Numbered from the stretch's first letter, positions 1 through 7,993 are shown. The stretch: DNA of 64,000 nucleotides from Pseudomonas bijieensis (GCF_013347965.1 NZ_CP048810.1:6199501-6263500), one strand, 5' to 3'. Program-made: numbers and translations. Notes: generated by a model from the sequence alone, not told the origin.

Positions 1-535
1 AGAGCAATTCACACAATTCACGGCGGTTTTGCGTCAGGCCTTCGACACCCCTCGCCGTGTGGAAATAGTACTGGTACCACAATCGATGTTCGGTTTCCGG
101 GGGCAGTGGCTGCGTGGAACGGGGAATGTCCTGCAGGTTGTAGCCGTCGCCGGTCACCAGGCAGCGCACGCGCTCGGGCCACAGTGCCGCGACGATACAC
201 GCCGCCCGGCCGCCCCAGTCGTAGCCGCACAGTGCCGCTTGGGGAATGGAAAGCGCGTGCATCAGGTCCAGCAGGTCTTGCGCCAACGCCGCTTGTTGGC
301 CGGAGCGCAGGATGGCCGGGTTGTTGAAGCGGGTCGGGCCGTAGCCGCGCAGGTAGGGCACGATGACCCGGTAGCCACGCTCGGCCAAGGCGGGCGCGAC
401 TTCATCGAAGGCTCTCGGGTCGTAAGGGAAACCGTGCAGCAGGATGATCGGCTCGCCGCTGGCGGGGCCATGCTCTTCGTAAGCGATGCGCAACAGCGGC
501 GTGACTGCGAAGTTGACCTTGGGATTCAAGTTCAT
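1..535 (-). CDS. alpha/beta hydrolase, 3' end outside the window
   Basis: This is the N-terminal 178 residues of an alpha/beta hydrolase; the gene runs off the left edge. The protein starts MNLNPKVNFAVTPLL. It has the oxyanion-hole motif LLHGFP near residue 33 and a nucleophile elbow GYDWGGR near residue 117. The nucleophile is therefore Asp, as in haloalkane dehalogenases and epoxide hydrolases, rather than Ser. The ATG at 533-535 follows the stop of the upstream gene (positions 941-564) by 28 bases on the same strand, so the two may be co-transcribed. Substrate cannot be told from sequence: the family includes epoxide hydrolases, dehalogenases and uncharacterised esterases, and the cap and catalytic His lie beyond the edge. 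Nothing links it to the pyoverdine genes. Confidence 0.85.
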   Translation of the reverse strand, partial: MNLNPKVNFAVTPLLRIAYEEHGPASGEPIILLHGFPYDPRAFDEVAPALAERGYRVIVPYLRGYGPTRFNNPAILRSGQQAALAQDLLDLMHALSIPQAALCGYDWGGRAACIVAALWPERVRCLVTGDGYNLQDIPRSTQPLPPETEHRLWYQYYFHTARGVEGLTQNRRELCELL

Positions 536-563
536 GTTGGCCTCCGGTATAGCGCGGTTGCAG

Positions 564-941
564 TCAGGCGGGTTCCTGATTGACGTATTTGGCCCGATCC
601 GGCGTGAAGGTCACGATCATCTTCGTGTTGGCGCAGGTCAGGGTGCGCTCCTGAGTCAGGTCGATGTCCAGGTCTTCACCGCGCAGGCCCTGCCATTGGG
701 CGAGGTATTTGAGGCAGCCGAATTTTTCGCTTTTTTTCAGGCTGCGGCTCACGCCACCTTTCCAGCCCAGCACGGGCAATTCACCGGCCAGGCAGCGTTG
801 TGCCAGTTCGGGAAACTTCACCGCGCGCTCGCGACCGATTTCCCAGCATTTGATCAAGCCCCGGTCCTGGCCTTCCCAGAGGTCTTCGCGGGTCAGGCCT
901 GTTCGGGGCGGGGTGGTGATGGGGCGTTTGATATGGGTCAT
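564..941 (-). CDS. small protein of unknown function (125 aa)
   Basis: A 125-residue soluble protein starting MTHIKRPITTPPRTGL. I chose the ATG at 939-941 because AAGGA lies about 8 bases upstream; a longer in-frame start at 1046 has no such site and adds a low-complexity, Pro-rich stretch. I do not recognise the family. There is no signal peptide or membrane segment. The middle is basic (ELPVLGWKGGVSRSLKKSEKFG) and the end has a possible small beta domain (TLTCANTKMIVTFTP). It lies just upstream of the alpha/beta hydrolase gene on the same strand. Confidence 0.6.
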   Translation of the reverse strand: MTHIKRPITTPPRTGLTREDLWEGQDRGLIKCWEIGRERAVKFPELAQRCLAGELPVLGWKGGVSRSLKKSEKFGCLKYLAQWQGLRGEDLDIDLTQERTLTCANTKMIVTFTPDRAKYVNQEPA

Positions 942-1077
942 GTCAGATCCTTGAGTCGGGTTTTTATCGGGCAGCTCCGCTGCACCCGTGAGTGCATCGA
1001 TCTTAGGAGGGGTTGGCGGGGCTGGCAACTCGAAAGGGGGCGTCACGATAAATGGGCGAACTGTGGTGATTGCTTCT

Positions 1078-1180
1078 GTGGCGAGGGAGCTTGCTCCCGC
1101 TGGGTTGCGAAGCGACCCCCTTGTGTCAGGGAGATTTTGCGCCTGCTGCGCAGTCGAGCGGGAGCAAGCTCCCTCGCCAC
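1078..1180. repeat. REP doublet, type I (GTGGCGAGGGAGC family)
   Basis: Two inverted copies of the imperfect palindrome GTGGCGAGGGAGCTTGCTCC face each other across a spacer that contains its own TGCGAAGCGAC / CTGCGCAG arms. It matches the other type I doublets in this window. Such doublets (REPINs) are typical of P. fluorescens intergenic DNA. The rest of the gap between 942 and 1354 shows no gene. Confidence 0.9.
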
Positions 1181-1354
1181 GGGGTTGTGTTCCTACAAAA
1201 AAATAGGTGAACCGGAATTTTCTGACGAGTCGCGTCGGTTGCCGGTTCGGAAAGGGTGGGGATAGGCTTTGTCCGTCGCTGCAAAATCAGCGACCGGGTT
1301 TGGTCGCCCGGGTTTAGAATGGCGCACAATGCCGCGCGAGCGGCTGTCTGCTTT

Positions 1355-1489
1355 ATGGCTGACTGTGCGTGGGAGGGCTTCGGGCCCTGCCGGGTTTCCA
1401 TTCCCTGGTCGACCAACCTGCGTACAGTTCGCCACCCTCTGCTTGGTCGCGGAAATGGCGAACTCCACTTTTGAATGGAGCTTCATATC
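1355..1489 (+). promoter_or_regulatory. conserved DUF6124 leader, possible structured RNA (copy 1)
   Basis: The 135 bases upstream of the DUF6124 start align by eye with the bases upstream of the second DUF6124 gene (56072-56207, minus strand). The shared pattern begins ATGGC and runs through GGGAG..CTTCGGG..CTGCCGGGTT to GCCACCC. At 1374-1388 there is a hairpin AGGGC-TTCGG-GCCCT; in the other copy the stem is AGACC/GGTCT, so paired bases change together. A 39-codon reading frame (1355-1474) ends 15 bases before the gene. Its peptide is not conserved between the copies because of a one-base indel, which favours an RNA role over a coding role. Confidence 0.5.
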
Positions 1490-1855
1490 ATGATCAAGAT
1501 CACCCCCAATCCCCCAAAAGCAGAAGACCTCTCTGCCTACACCACCCTCGATACAAAAAAACTCCGCGAAGCCGCCGACCGGGCGCTGAACATCCACTTG
1601 TCGCCCACCCCGCCCAAGCCCGACACCCAGGAGGGCCAGGTTTTTACCGTGGTCCCCGGCCTCAACACCGAATCGGTGCTCACCACCCTGAGCGAAACCC
1701 TGGCCTCGGCCGATGCGCTGGTCAGTGACCTGGGGTTCGAGTTGGAAGGTTCCCGGCGGCATGTTGCGCTGGGGATTCAGCAGTTGATCGAGCTGGCCAG
1801 GTTGTTGGCCAACCGAGCGTTGGATGACATCGAACTGGCTGACTCAACGCAGTAG
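1490..1855 (+). CDS. DUF6124 family protein
   Basis: A 121-residue protein beginning MIKITPNPPKAEDLS. I recognise the N-terminal MxKITPxPP, the AADRAL segment and the C-terminal ALGIQQLIELARLLANRAL as the DUF6124 family, which is abundant and multi-copy in Pseudomonas and has no known function. I chose the ATG at 1490 because GGAG sits 9 bases upstream; an in-frame start at 1475 would overlap that site. The C-terminal half is predicted to be helical, with no signal peptide. A frameshifted paralogue with a homologous leader lies at 55746-56071 on the other side of the pyoverdine locus. A REP doublet follows 20 bases after the stop. Confidence 0.8.
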   Translation: MIKITPNPPKAEDLSAYTTLDTKKLREAADRALNIHLSPTPPKPDTQEGQVFTVVPGLNTESVLTTLSETLASADALVSDLGFELEGSRRHVALGIQQLIELARLLANRALDDIELADSTQ

Positions 1856-1874
1856 CCAGCACACCGCTTTCTCT

Positions 1875-1967
1875 GTGGCGAGGGAGCTTGCTCCCGCTGG
1901 GTTGCGAAGCGACCCCAGGATTTTTGCGCCTGCTGCGCAGTCGAGCGGGAGCAAGCTCCCTCGCCAC
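1875..1967. repeat. REP doublet, type I
   Basis: Inverted GTGGCGAGGGAGC arms with the short spacer version (TTGCGAAGCGACCCC ... CTGCTGCGCAGTCG), nearly identical to the doublet at 1078-1180. It fills the gap between the convergent DUF6124 and GH15 genes. Confidence 0.9.
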
Positions 1968-1995
1968 AGGGATCGCGTTCAGGCTGAAGGGCAGC

Positions 1996-3825
1996 TCACG
2001 GCTGCCAATGATTCTTCTCCCCGCTCAACTTGCGGTCCAGGAAGCTGGCAGCGCTGATCAACGCCAGGTGAGTCAAGGCCTGCGGTGTGTTGCCCAGGTG
2101 GTAACCGTGGCTGTCGAACTCTTCGGCGTACAACCCCAGCGGATTGGCGTAGCGCAGCAGTTGTTCGAACTCCAGTTGGGCTTTCTCCACGCGGCCAGCG
2201 CGGGCCAGGCATTCGACGTACCAGAACGAGCAGGCCGCGAAGGAGCCTCCTATGCCGCTGAGGCCGTCGATGGGGCTGTCGTCGTTGCGGTAGCGATAGA
2301 CCATGCCGTCGCGCACCAGGCTTTTTTCAATGGCGTCGAGCGTCGAGAGCCAACGCGGATCGCGGGCGCTGACGAAGCGCACCAGGGGCATCAACAGCAT
2401 CGAACCGTCCAGGGCGGTGCTGCCCAGGCGCTGGACGAAATGCTGGTGTTCCTCGCTCCAGAAATTGGTCCAGATGTCCTGGTAGATGGCCTGGCGGGTC
2501 TCGTCCCAGCGGGCGAACGGGGCGGGCAGGGAGCGTTTTTCGGCCAGACGGATGGCGCGGTCGACGGCGACCCAGCACATCAGCCGCGAATGCAGAAAAT
2601 GCTGTTTGTCGCCGCGCATTTCCCAGATACCCACATCCTTGTCCTGCCAGACCTTGCACACTTGGTCGACCACGTCGACGGTGTGTTTCCAGCCTTGATG
2701 GGAGATGGCTTCGCCGTATTTGTTGACCAGGTACACGGCGTCCATCAGCTCGCCGAAGATGTCCAACTGCACCTGCTGGTAGGCGAGGTTGCCGATGCGC
2801 ACCGGCTGCGCATTGCCAAAACCGCTCAGGTGCGACAGCTCGGTTTCCGGCAGCTCCAGCCGACCGTCCAGGCCGTAGAGGATGTTGAGTTTGATCGGTT
2901 GGTCACAGCAGTCGCTGACTCGCCCGCGCAGCCAGCGCATGTAGGCGTTGGCCTCTTCGACAAAGCCCAGGCGCATGAACGCGTAGACTGTGAACGAGGC
3001 GTCGCGGATCCAGGTGTAGCGGTAATCCCAGTTGCGTTCGCCGCCGCGGGTTTCCGGCAGGCCGAAGGTGGCGGCGGCGAGGATCGCGCCGTGTTTGCGC
3101 GAGGTCAGCAGCTTCAGCGCCAGGGCGGAGCGGTTGACGATTTCCCGCCAACGTCCCCGATAGGTGGATTGGCCGATCCAGCCGCGCCAGAACGCCAGGG
3201 TCCGCTCCAGGCATATCGCGCTGACGTCATCCTGAAGGCGCGGGTCGTCGATGCCGCCCAGCAGGAACTCGGCGCTCTGGCCCTGCTCCAGGGTGAACTC
3301 GGCCACCGCCGCGTTGCCGTCCAGCGTCATGGGCTGATCGGCGCACAAGCGCAGGCTCGGTTGCCCCGGCGCCTCGAAACAGATGTGGGCACCATCCTGG
3401 CGTGCGGTGGTGGCGGCCCGGGCATAATCGTGACGCACCGCACAGCGCATGCGAAACGTCGCACTGCCGATGGTCATGCGCACCCGGCGCATCAACACTG
3501 GCAGATCATCCTCGCTGTCGCCGATGGGCAGCAGGTCGGTGACCTCCACCACGGCGTCGTCGCTCAGCCAGCGGGTTTGCAGCACGTTGGTGTCGGGCAG
3601 GTAGATTTGCTGGCGGCGGGCGTTCGACAGGTCTGGCGCGAGTTGGAAGATGCCTGCCTCCGGGGTGTCCAGCAGCGAGCAGAAGATCGATGGGCTGTCG
3701 AATTCCGGCCAGCAGAAAAAGTCGACACTGCCGCGGTCATTGACCAGCGCAGCCGTGCGCATGTCGCCGATGATGCCGTGGTTTTCGATGGGGCTTTGCG
3801 GTTCATCATGATCAGCCATTGCCAC
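1996..3825 (-). CDS. glycoside hydrolase family 15 protein (glucoamylase/trehalase-like)
   Basis: A 609-residue cytoplasmic protein (no signal peptide) with the GH15 layout. An N-terminal beta-sandwich (GIIGDMRTAALVNDRGSVDFF near residues 17-37) precedes an (alpha/alpha)6 barrel. Barrel motifs are NWDYRYTWIRDASF (about 268-281), GIWEMRG with the likely general acid Glu (about 393-399), and LYAEEFD with the likely base Glu (about 572-578). Family members hydrolyse alpha-glucosidic bonds, and some bacterial members of this length are trehalases. It begins inside the end of the upstream SDR gene (14-base overlap), so the two are translationally coupled. GTG at 3825 or ATG at 3819 could be the start. 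The link to pyoverdine is positional only. Confidence 0.88.
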   Translation of the reverse strand: MAMADHDEPQSPIENHGIIGDMRTAALVNDRGSVDFFCWPEFDSPSIFCSLLDTPEAGIFQLAPDLSNARRQQIYLPDTNVLQTRWLSDDAVVEVTDLLPIGDSEDDLPVLMRRVRMTIGSATFRMRCAVRHDYARAATTARQDGAHICFEAPGQPSLRLCADQPMTLDGNAAVAEFTLEQGQSAEFLLGGIDDPRLQDDVSAICLERTLAFWRGWIGQSTYRGRWREIVNRSALALKLLTSRKHGAILAAATFGLPETRGGERNWDYRYTWIRDASFTVYAFMRLGFVEEANAYMRWLRGRVSDCCDQPIKLNILYGLDGRLELPETELSHLSGFGNAQPVRIGNLAYQQVQLDIFGELMDAVYLVNKYGEAISHQGWKHTVDVVDQVCKVWQDKDVGIWEMRGDKQHFLHSRLMCWVAVDRAIRLAEKRSLPAPFARWDETRQAIYQDIWTNFWSEEHQHFVQRLGSTALDGSMLLMPLVRFVSARDPRWLSTLDAIEKSLVRDGMVYRYRNDDSPIDGLSGIGGSFAACSFWYVECLARAGRVEKAQLEFEQLLRYANPLGLYAEEFDSHGYHLGNTPQALTHLALISAASFLDRKLSGEKNHWQP

Positions 3826-4612
3826 GAAACCCCGGATAAAGGCTCATCCCGCCATCGATGAACAGCGTGGTGCCCACCACATAATCGGACAAGTCCGAGG
3901 CCAGCCAGACCACGGCGTTGGCGACGTCCTCCACGTCGCCGACGCGACCGTAAGGAATCAGCTCCAGCAGTTTCTGCTCCTGCTCGCCCTCGGTGGCGTC
4001 ACGGTTGATGGCCGTGCGGATGGCGCCGGGGGCGATGCTGTTGATGCGGATGCGCTGGTGGCTGGTTTCCTGGGCCAGGCTCTGCATCAACAGATCGACA
4101 CCGCCCTTGGACGCCGCGTAATTGATGTGGCCGGCCCAGGGAATGCGCTGGTGCACCGAACTCATGTGGATGATCTTGCCGGCGGCCCGGGACACGCCCT
4201 GGCGAATGCCCTGGCGGGTGAAAATCCGCAGGGCGGCGCGGGCGCAGAGGAATTGGCCGGTGAGGTTGGTGCCGATCACCGTGTTCCAGTCCTCCAGGCT
4301 CATGTCGACGGCGGCGGCGTCTTTTTGCAGGCCGGAATTGGCCACCAGGATGTCCAGCGTGCCAAAGGCTTCGAGAGTCTGGGCGAACAGTCGCTCGATG
4401 TCCTGCTCCTTCGACACATCGGCACCGACGGCGATGGCGCGGCCACCGTTGGCGTTGATTTCACGGGCCAGGTCTTGTGCCGGGCCGGCGCTGGAGTGGT
4501 AGTTGAGCACCACCGACGCACCGGCGTCCGCCAATGCCCTGGCCGCGCCTGCGCCAATGCCGGAGCTGGCGCCGGTGACCAGGGCAACCTGTCGGGCGAG
4601 GGATATCTGCAT
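3812..4612 (-). CDS. SDR family oxidoreductase, glucose 1-dehydrogenase-like
   Basis: A 266-residue classical short-chain dehydrogenase. The cofactor motif TGASSGIG is at residues 14-21, the NNAG-equivalent is VANSG, the catalytic Ser is in IIHMSSVHQR, and the YAASK catalytic Tyr/Lys lies near residue 172. The C-terminus has DVANAVVWLASDLSDYVVGTTLFIDGG, which resembles glucose 1-dehydrogenases. The ATG at 4610-4612 has AAGG upstream. The stop lies within the first codons of the downstream GH15 gene. Coupling to a glucosidase would fit oxidation of released glucose, but that is inference; substrate specificity in this superfamily cannot be read from motifs. Confidence 0.88.
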   Translation of the reverse strand: MQISLARQVALVTGASSGIGAGAARALADAGASVVLNYHSSAGPAQDLAREINANGGRAIAVGADVSKEQDIERLFAQTLEAFGTLDILVANSGLQKDAAAVDMSLEDWNTVIGTNLTGQFLCARAALRIFTRQGIRQGVSRAAGKIIHMSSVHQRIPWAGHINYAASKGGVDLLMQSLAQETSHQRIRINSIAPGAIRTAINRDATEGEQEQKLLELIPYGRVGDVEDVANAVVWLASDLSDYVVGTTLFIDGGMSLYPGFRGNG

Positions 4613-4730
4613 GGTCTAGCACCTTGAATGGAGGGCCTTACCTGCTGACTGGTGGGAGGTGGGAGGAGTTCACTTGGGTGAAGCGGTCTTCATATTTCAG
4701 GTCCAAACACAAACCTGTGGCAAGGGGACT

Positions 4731-4815
4731 GTGGGAGCAAAGCTTGCTCGCGAAACAGGCGACTCGATTTCCGAAAGACCGCATTGCCTTCATCGCGGGC
4801 AAGCCTTGCTCCCAC
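4731..4815. repeat. REP doublet, type II (GTGGGAGCNAGCTTGCTCGCGA family)
   Basis: GTGGGAGCAAAGCTTGCTCG on the left and CGGGCAAGCCTTGCTCCCAC on the right form an inverted pair. This is a different REP family from the GTGGCGAGGGAGC doublets. It occupies the gap 4613-4854 between the SDR and JmjC genes, in which I see no gene. Confidence 0.85.
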
Positions 4816-4854
4816 AATCTGCCTGCTACAAAGAATGTTGCTTCAGATCAGCGG

Positions 4855-5997
4855 TTACCAACCCCGCCCCGAATTCACCCAGAAATTTACCGACAACGAC
4901 GTCGACACCGACTCCACCTGATGGAACCAACCTTCAGGCAAGAACAGCAAATCCCCAGCCTCCAGCGTCACGCGCATGAAGGTCACGTCGCGGGCGTGGG
5001 GGAAGCGTTGGTAGTCCGGCGCGTCGGGGTTGAAATCACAGCCATCCAGCCCGCCTTGGGGCGCCGTGGACCAGGTACCCAGGGCTTCGCGGTGGTGAGG
5101 CGCGGCGAGGGTGAAGGTTTTCTGGCCCCAGACCTGGGCGAACAGGTTGTCGGTGTCATCGCGGTGCAGCGGCGTGAGGGTGCCCTTGGGGCCGATCCAG
5201 ATGCGCGGCGGGATGAACAACGATGGGTCGAAGTAGGGCGGGTACTTGATCTGTTTCATCAGCCGCTCTGGCAGGATGTTGTTACCCATGTAGGCCGGTG
5301 GTTCGCCATCGCTGCCCTTGACCGCCGGGCTGTCCAGGGAGGCGATGAAGTCGGCCATGGATGTGGAGCGGAAATCCCGCTCGGTAGAGAAGGTTTTCTT
5401 CACGTAGTCGCCGTGGCGGGTGATGCCTTGCAGCTCGGCAAAATGCACCAGGGATTCTTCGCGGCTGAGCTTGAATAACGGCCAGTCCTGCAAGGCATCG
5501 CTGATGACCAGCGGAATACCGTGGGGCAAATAACGCGCTTGGAACTCCTGCACCGACAGTCCACTGCGAGGCCGCCGCTCTACGTCGCGTTGGACCGGCA
5601 GGCTGGCGGTGAGTGTTTCGCTGAAGCGCGACGGGGTGGGGTAGCGCTTGTTCATGTCGACCTTTTCCGCCACGCCACCGCCATGCCGGGCATGGTCGAT
5701 GATTTGCGGCAGCAACGTCGCCAGGCCCATGTTGCCGCCGATCTTCAGGCGACCGCTGGCAAACAGTTCTTCAACGTTGGCCATGCCGGCCATGATCCCG
5801 AGGAAATCCTTTTCCGCCACTTCAATGGTGACGTCAGGACTGGTGTGCCGACCGGCCTGGGTGCGGCTGCTGGCCTTGACCTCGGACCAGTACGCCTGGT
5901 GCGGGCCGAACACGAATTGGAAGACGCCTTCGATACCAACGGCGCCGGCATTGGCGAACAGCTTGCCCAGGATGGTTTGCAGGTCCACGGCGGTCAC
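4855..5997 (-). CDS. SCP2-like plus JmjC/cupin-8 domain protein
   Basis: A 380-residue protein with two parts. Residues about 1-110 resemble an SCP2 sterol-binding fold (VTIEVAEKDFLGIMAGMANVEELF, then SGRLKIGGNMGLATLLPQI). Residues about 145-380 are a JmjC-type cupin of the cupin_8/FIH class, with the iron facial triad in LTPLHRDD (HxD) and the distal His in GWFHQVES. The family comprises Fe(II)/2-oxoglutarate hydroxylases or demethylases, so a hydroxylase role is likely; the target is unknown. The start is GTG at 5997 with a weak site upstream. It lies downstream of the methyltransferase gene tam on the same strand. A role in siderophore residue hydroxylation is possible but not supported by any motif here. 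Confidence 0.8.
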   Translation of the reverse strand: MTAVDLQTILGKLFANAGAVGIEGVFQFVFGPHQAYWSEVKASSRTQAGRHTSPDVTIEVAEKDFLGIMAGMANVEELFASGRLKIGGNMGLATLLPQIIDHARHGGGVAEKVDMNKRYPTPSRFSETLTASLPVQRDVERRPRSGLSVQEFQARYLPHGIPLVISDALQDWPLFKLSREESLVHFAELQGITRHGDYVKKTFSTERDFRSTSMADFIASLDSPAVKGSDGEPPAYMGNNILPERLMKQIKYPPYFDPSLFIPPRIWIGPKGTLTPLHRDDTDNLFAQVWGQKTFTLAAPHHREALGTWSTAPQGGLDGCDFNPDAPDYQRFPHARDVTFMRVTLEAGDLLFLPEGWFHQVESVSTSLSVNFWVNSGRGW

Positions 5998-6079
5998 TCT
6001 TGCGGGTTTTTGGTCTTAGCAGGTAACGAGGGCCTGGATCAGAAATTTAGGCCCCGTCACTGCATCATCGACCGTCGCC

Positions 6080-6850
6080 CTAACGCGTCGCGACCATGAA
6101 CACCCGGGGAAACGGCAGCAGCACCGTCCCATCGTCCAATGCCGGATAAGCCTGTTCGATCGCCTGGAGATAGCGCGCCAGGAACTGCTCGCGTTGGGCC
6201 TCATCCAGCGGCTCGAGAAAGGGCCGCAAGGCGCTGCCCTTGAACCATTCCACCACGCCCGCGGCACCGCCGGCCAAGGGGTGGTGGTAGATGGTGCGCC
6301 ACACATCGACGCGGCTGCAGTGGGGCTTGAGGACCGAGTAATACGTGCTGGGATCCGCCATCTCGGTTCGCGATTCAGCCGCCCCGGCCAGTTGTCTGGC
6401 CCAAGGCCCGTTTGTTGCGATTTCCCGCATCAGGCGGTGGGAGGGCTGGTGCAGGTTGTCGGGCATCTGGACCGCCAGGCTGCCGCCGTGGGCGAGTTTG
6501 CCGATCAGCGCGGGCAGCAGGGTGGTGTGGTCGGGCAGCCATTGCAGCACCGCGTTGGCGAAGATCACGTCGAACGGCCCGGGTTCATCCCATTGGCTGA
6601 TGTCCGCGGTGTCGAACGCCACGGCGGGCAAGCGTTTGCGTGCGGCGTCGACCATGTCGCTGGAACTGTCCAGGCCGCGCACCGTGGCGCCGCTGAAATG
6701 TTCCACCAACAGTTCGGTGGAATTGCCCGGGCCGCACCCCAGGTCGATCACCGAACGGGCCTGTGTGGGCGGGATGGCGGCGAGCAGGTCCCGGGACGGA
6801 CGGGTACGTTCCTGTTCGAAGGTGACGTATTGCTTGGCGGACCAGCCCAT
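6080..6850 (-). CDS. tam: trans-aconitate 2-methyltransferase
   Basis: A 256-residue class I SAM-dependent methyltransferase matching Tam in length and motifs. The SAM-binding loop VIDLGCGPGNSTELL is near residues 34-48, with the acidic residue GLDSSSDMV, then FDVIFANAVLQWLPDH. The C-terminal end (VLLPFPRVFMVATR) is typical of Tam. The enzyme methylates trans-aconitate formed from cis-aconitate. ATG at 6848-6850 has AGGAG upstream. It is divergent from the pyoverdine thioesterase, so the 145 bases between them hold promoters for both. Confidence 0.92.
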   Translation of the reverse strand: MGWSAKQYVTFEQERTRPSRDLLAAIPPTQARSVIDLGCGPGNSTELLVEHFSGATVRGLDSSSDMVDAARKRLPAVAFDTADISQWDEPGPFDVIFANAVLQWLPDHTTLLPALIGKLAHGGSLAVQMPDNLHQPSHRLMREIATNGPWARQLAGAAESRTEMADPSTYYSVLKPHCSRVDVWRTIYHHPLAGGAAGVVEWFKGSALRPFLEPLDEAQREQFLARYLQAIEQAYPALDDGTVLLPFPRVFMVATR

Positions 6851-6936
6851 GGCGTTCTCCTGTGCGGCGCAGTGAGTCGAGGTGCGGCCAGTATAAGGCC
6901 GGGTGAAGAAGATAGAGCGAACGTAACGGTTTTGAC

Positions 6937-6960
6937 TAATTCTGTGGGTTACGATTTCGT
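6937..6960 (+). promoter_or_regulatory. PvdS iron-starvation box for the NRPS operon
   Basis: TAATT, 16 bases, then CGT. This is the PvdS-type promoter TAAAT-N16-CGT with one mismatch, 36 bases upstream of the thioesterase start. The four boxes upstream of pvdE, pvdM, pvdP and pvdR in this window have the exact consensus at the same spacing, as does that of pvdA. Confidence 0.7.
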
Positions 6961-6995
6961 TATCTTCCCTACACGACCGATCGGAGAAAACCGCA

Positions 6996-7730
6996 GTGAC
7001 TCAACTGACCCTGCTGTGCCTGCCTTATTCCGGCGCCAGCGCGATGGTGTACAGCCGCTGGCGGCGCACGTTGCCGCAATGGCTGCACGTGCAGCCAGTG
7101 GAGTTGCCGGGGCGCGGGGCGCGCTTCGACGAGCCGCTGCACACCGACATGGGTTCGTTGGCGATGCAGTTGGCGCGGGAGCTGTACCCGACGCTCCAGG
7201 CCCCGTACGCCTTGTTCGGCCACAGCCTGGGCGCGCTGCTGGCCTGTGAAATCGCCCACGCCTTGCGTGAACTCGGCAGCCCGGAACCGGTGGCGCTGTT
7301 TGCCTCCGGCACCGCGGCGCCGACGATGCGGGCCGACTACGACCGCGATTTCGCCAAGGCGAAAACCGATGCTGAGTTGATCGAGCAACTGCGCACCCTC
7401 AACGGTACGAGCGAGGAGATCCTGGCCAATGAAGAACTGATGGCCCTGACGCTGCCGATCCTGCGGGCCGACTTTTTACTGTGCGGACGTTTCCAGCCGC
7501 GGCAGCGGCCGCTGCTCAACTGCCCGGTGCATGTGTTCGGCGGCACGGCCGACAAGGCCACCACGGAGCAACTGATGGGCTGGCGCCGGGAAACCACGGG
7601 CAGCTTCTCGGTGGACATGCTGGCCGGTGGGCACTTCTTCATTCATGAGCACGAGGCCAAGGTGCTGCGGCTGATCAAGGATCAGTTGAGCGTGCATCAT
7701 CGGCGGCATGGGTTGGCCACCAGCGCCTGA
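6996..7730 (+). CDS. type II thioesterase (PvdG-like) of the pyoverdine NRPS operon
   Basis: A 244-residue alpha/beta hydrolase starting at GTG (MTQLTLLCLPYSGASAMVY) with GGAGAA about 9 bases upstream. The nucleophile elbow GHSLG is near residue 76, the catalytic Asp is likely in the VFGGTADK segment, and the catalytic His is in AGGHFF near residue 213. Type II thioesterases remove mis-primed or stalled acyl groups from NRPS carrier domains. Family motifs (LPGRGARF, LRADF) and position before an NRPS gene support that role. In P. aeruginosa the homologue pvdG lies next to the chromophore NRPS pvdL; here it heads the side-chain NRPS operon instead, so I do not assign the symbol outright. Confidence 0.9.
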   Translation: MTQLTLLCLPYSGASAMVYSRWRRTLPQWLHVQPVELPGRGARFDEPLHTDMGSLAMQLARELYPTLQAPYALFGHSLGALLACEIAHALRELGSPEPVALFASGTAAPTMRADYDRDFAKAKTDAELIEQLRTLNGTSEEILANEELMALTLPILRADFLLCGRFQPRQRPLLNCPVHVFGGTADKATTEQLMGWRRETTGSFSVDMLAGGHFFIHEHEAKVLRLIKDQLSVHHRRHGLATSA

Positions 7731-7755
7731 CCACTGATCTAAACGACCTGCTTTT

Positions 7756-7880
7756 GTGGCGAGGGAGCTTGCTCCCGCTGGGTTGCGAAGCGACCCCAGC
7801 CAGGCCAGGCCCCCTTTCTTTCGAGGCTGGCAGATTTTGCGGCTGCTGCGCAGCCGAGCGGGAGCAAGCTCCCTCGCCAC
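7756..7880. repeat. REP doublet, type I
   Basis: Inverted GTGGCGAGGGAGC arms around a longer spacer (CCAGCCAGGCCAGGCCCCC ... GGCTGCTGCGCAGCCG). It sits in the 263-base gap between the thioesterase and the first NRPS gene, inside what is probably one transcript. Confidence 0.9.
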
Positions 7881-7913
7881 GGTTTTTCCTTCCTGACACA
7901 AATTCCCAAACGC

Positions 7914-7936
7914 TAATTTTTCCGGTTTGCATTCGT
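7914..7936 (+). promoter_or_regulatory. weak PvdS-like box before the first NRPS gene
   Basis: TAATT, 15 bases, then CGT, 58 bases upstream of the NRPS ATG. It has one mismatch and one base less spacing than the exact boxes in this window, so it may be a secondary promoter or chance. It lies immediately after the REP doublet. Confidence 0.35.
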
Positions 7937-7993
7937 TTCATAGGGACGACTTGCCTTTGTGCCTAGTGCCCACTGATTCCGGATACCCCAGAA

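Noticed and set aside
1355..1474. A 39-codon leader peptide gene upstream of DUF6124.
   Set aside because: The homologous leader of the second copy encodes a different peptide because of a one-base indel, while the hairpin is conserved. RNA function is more likely.
6937..7993. The plus-strand thioesterase and NRPS 1 as a PvdL chromophore operon.
   Set aside because: NRPS 1 begins with a condensation domain and lacks the N-terminal acyl-CoA ligase domain and the Glu-Tyr-Dab module set of PvdL.
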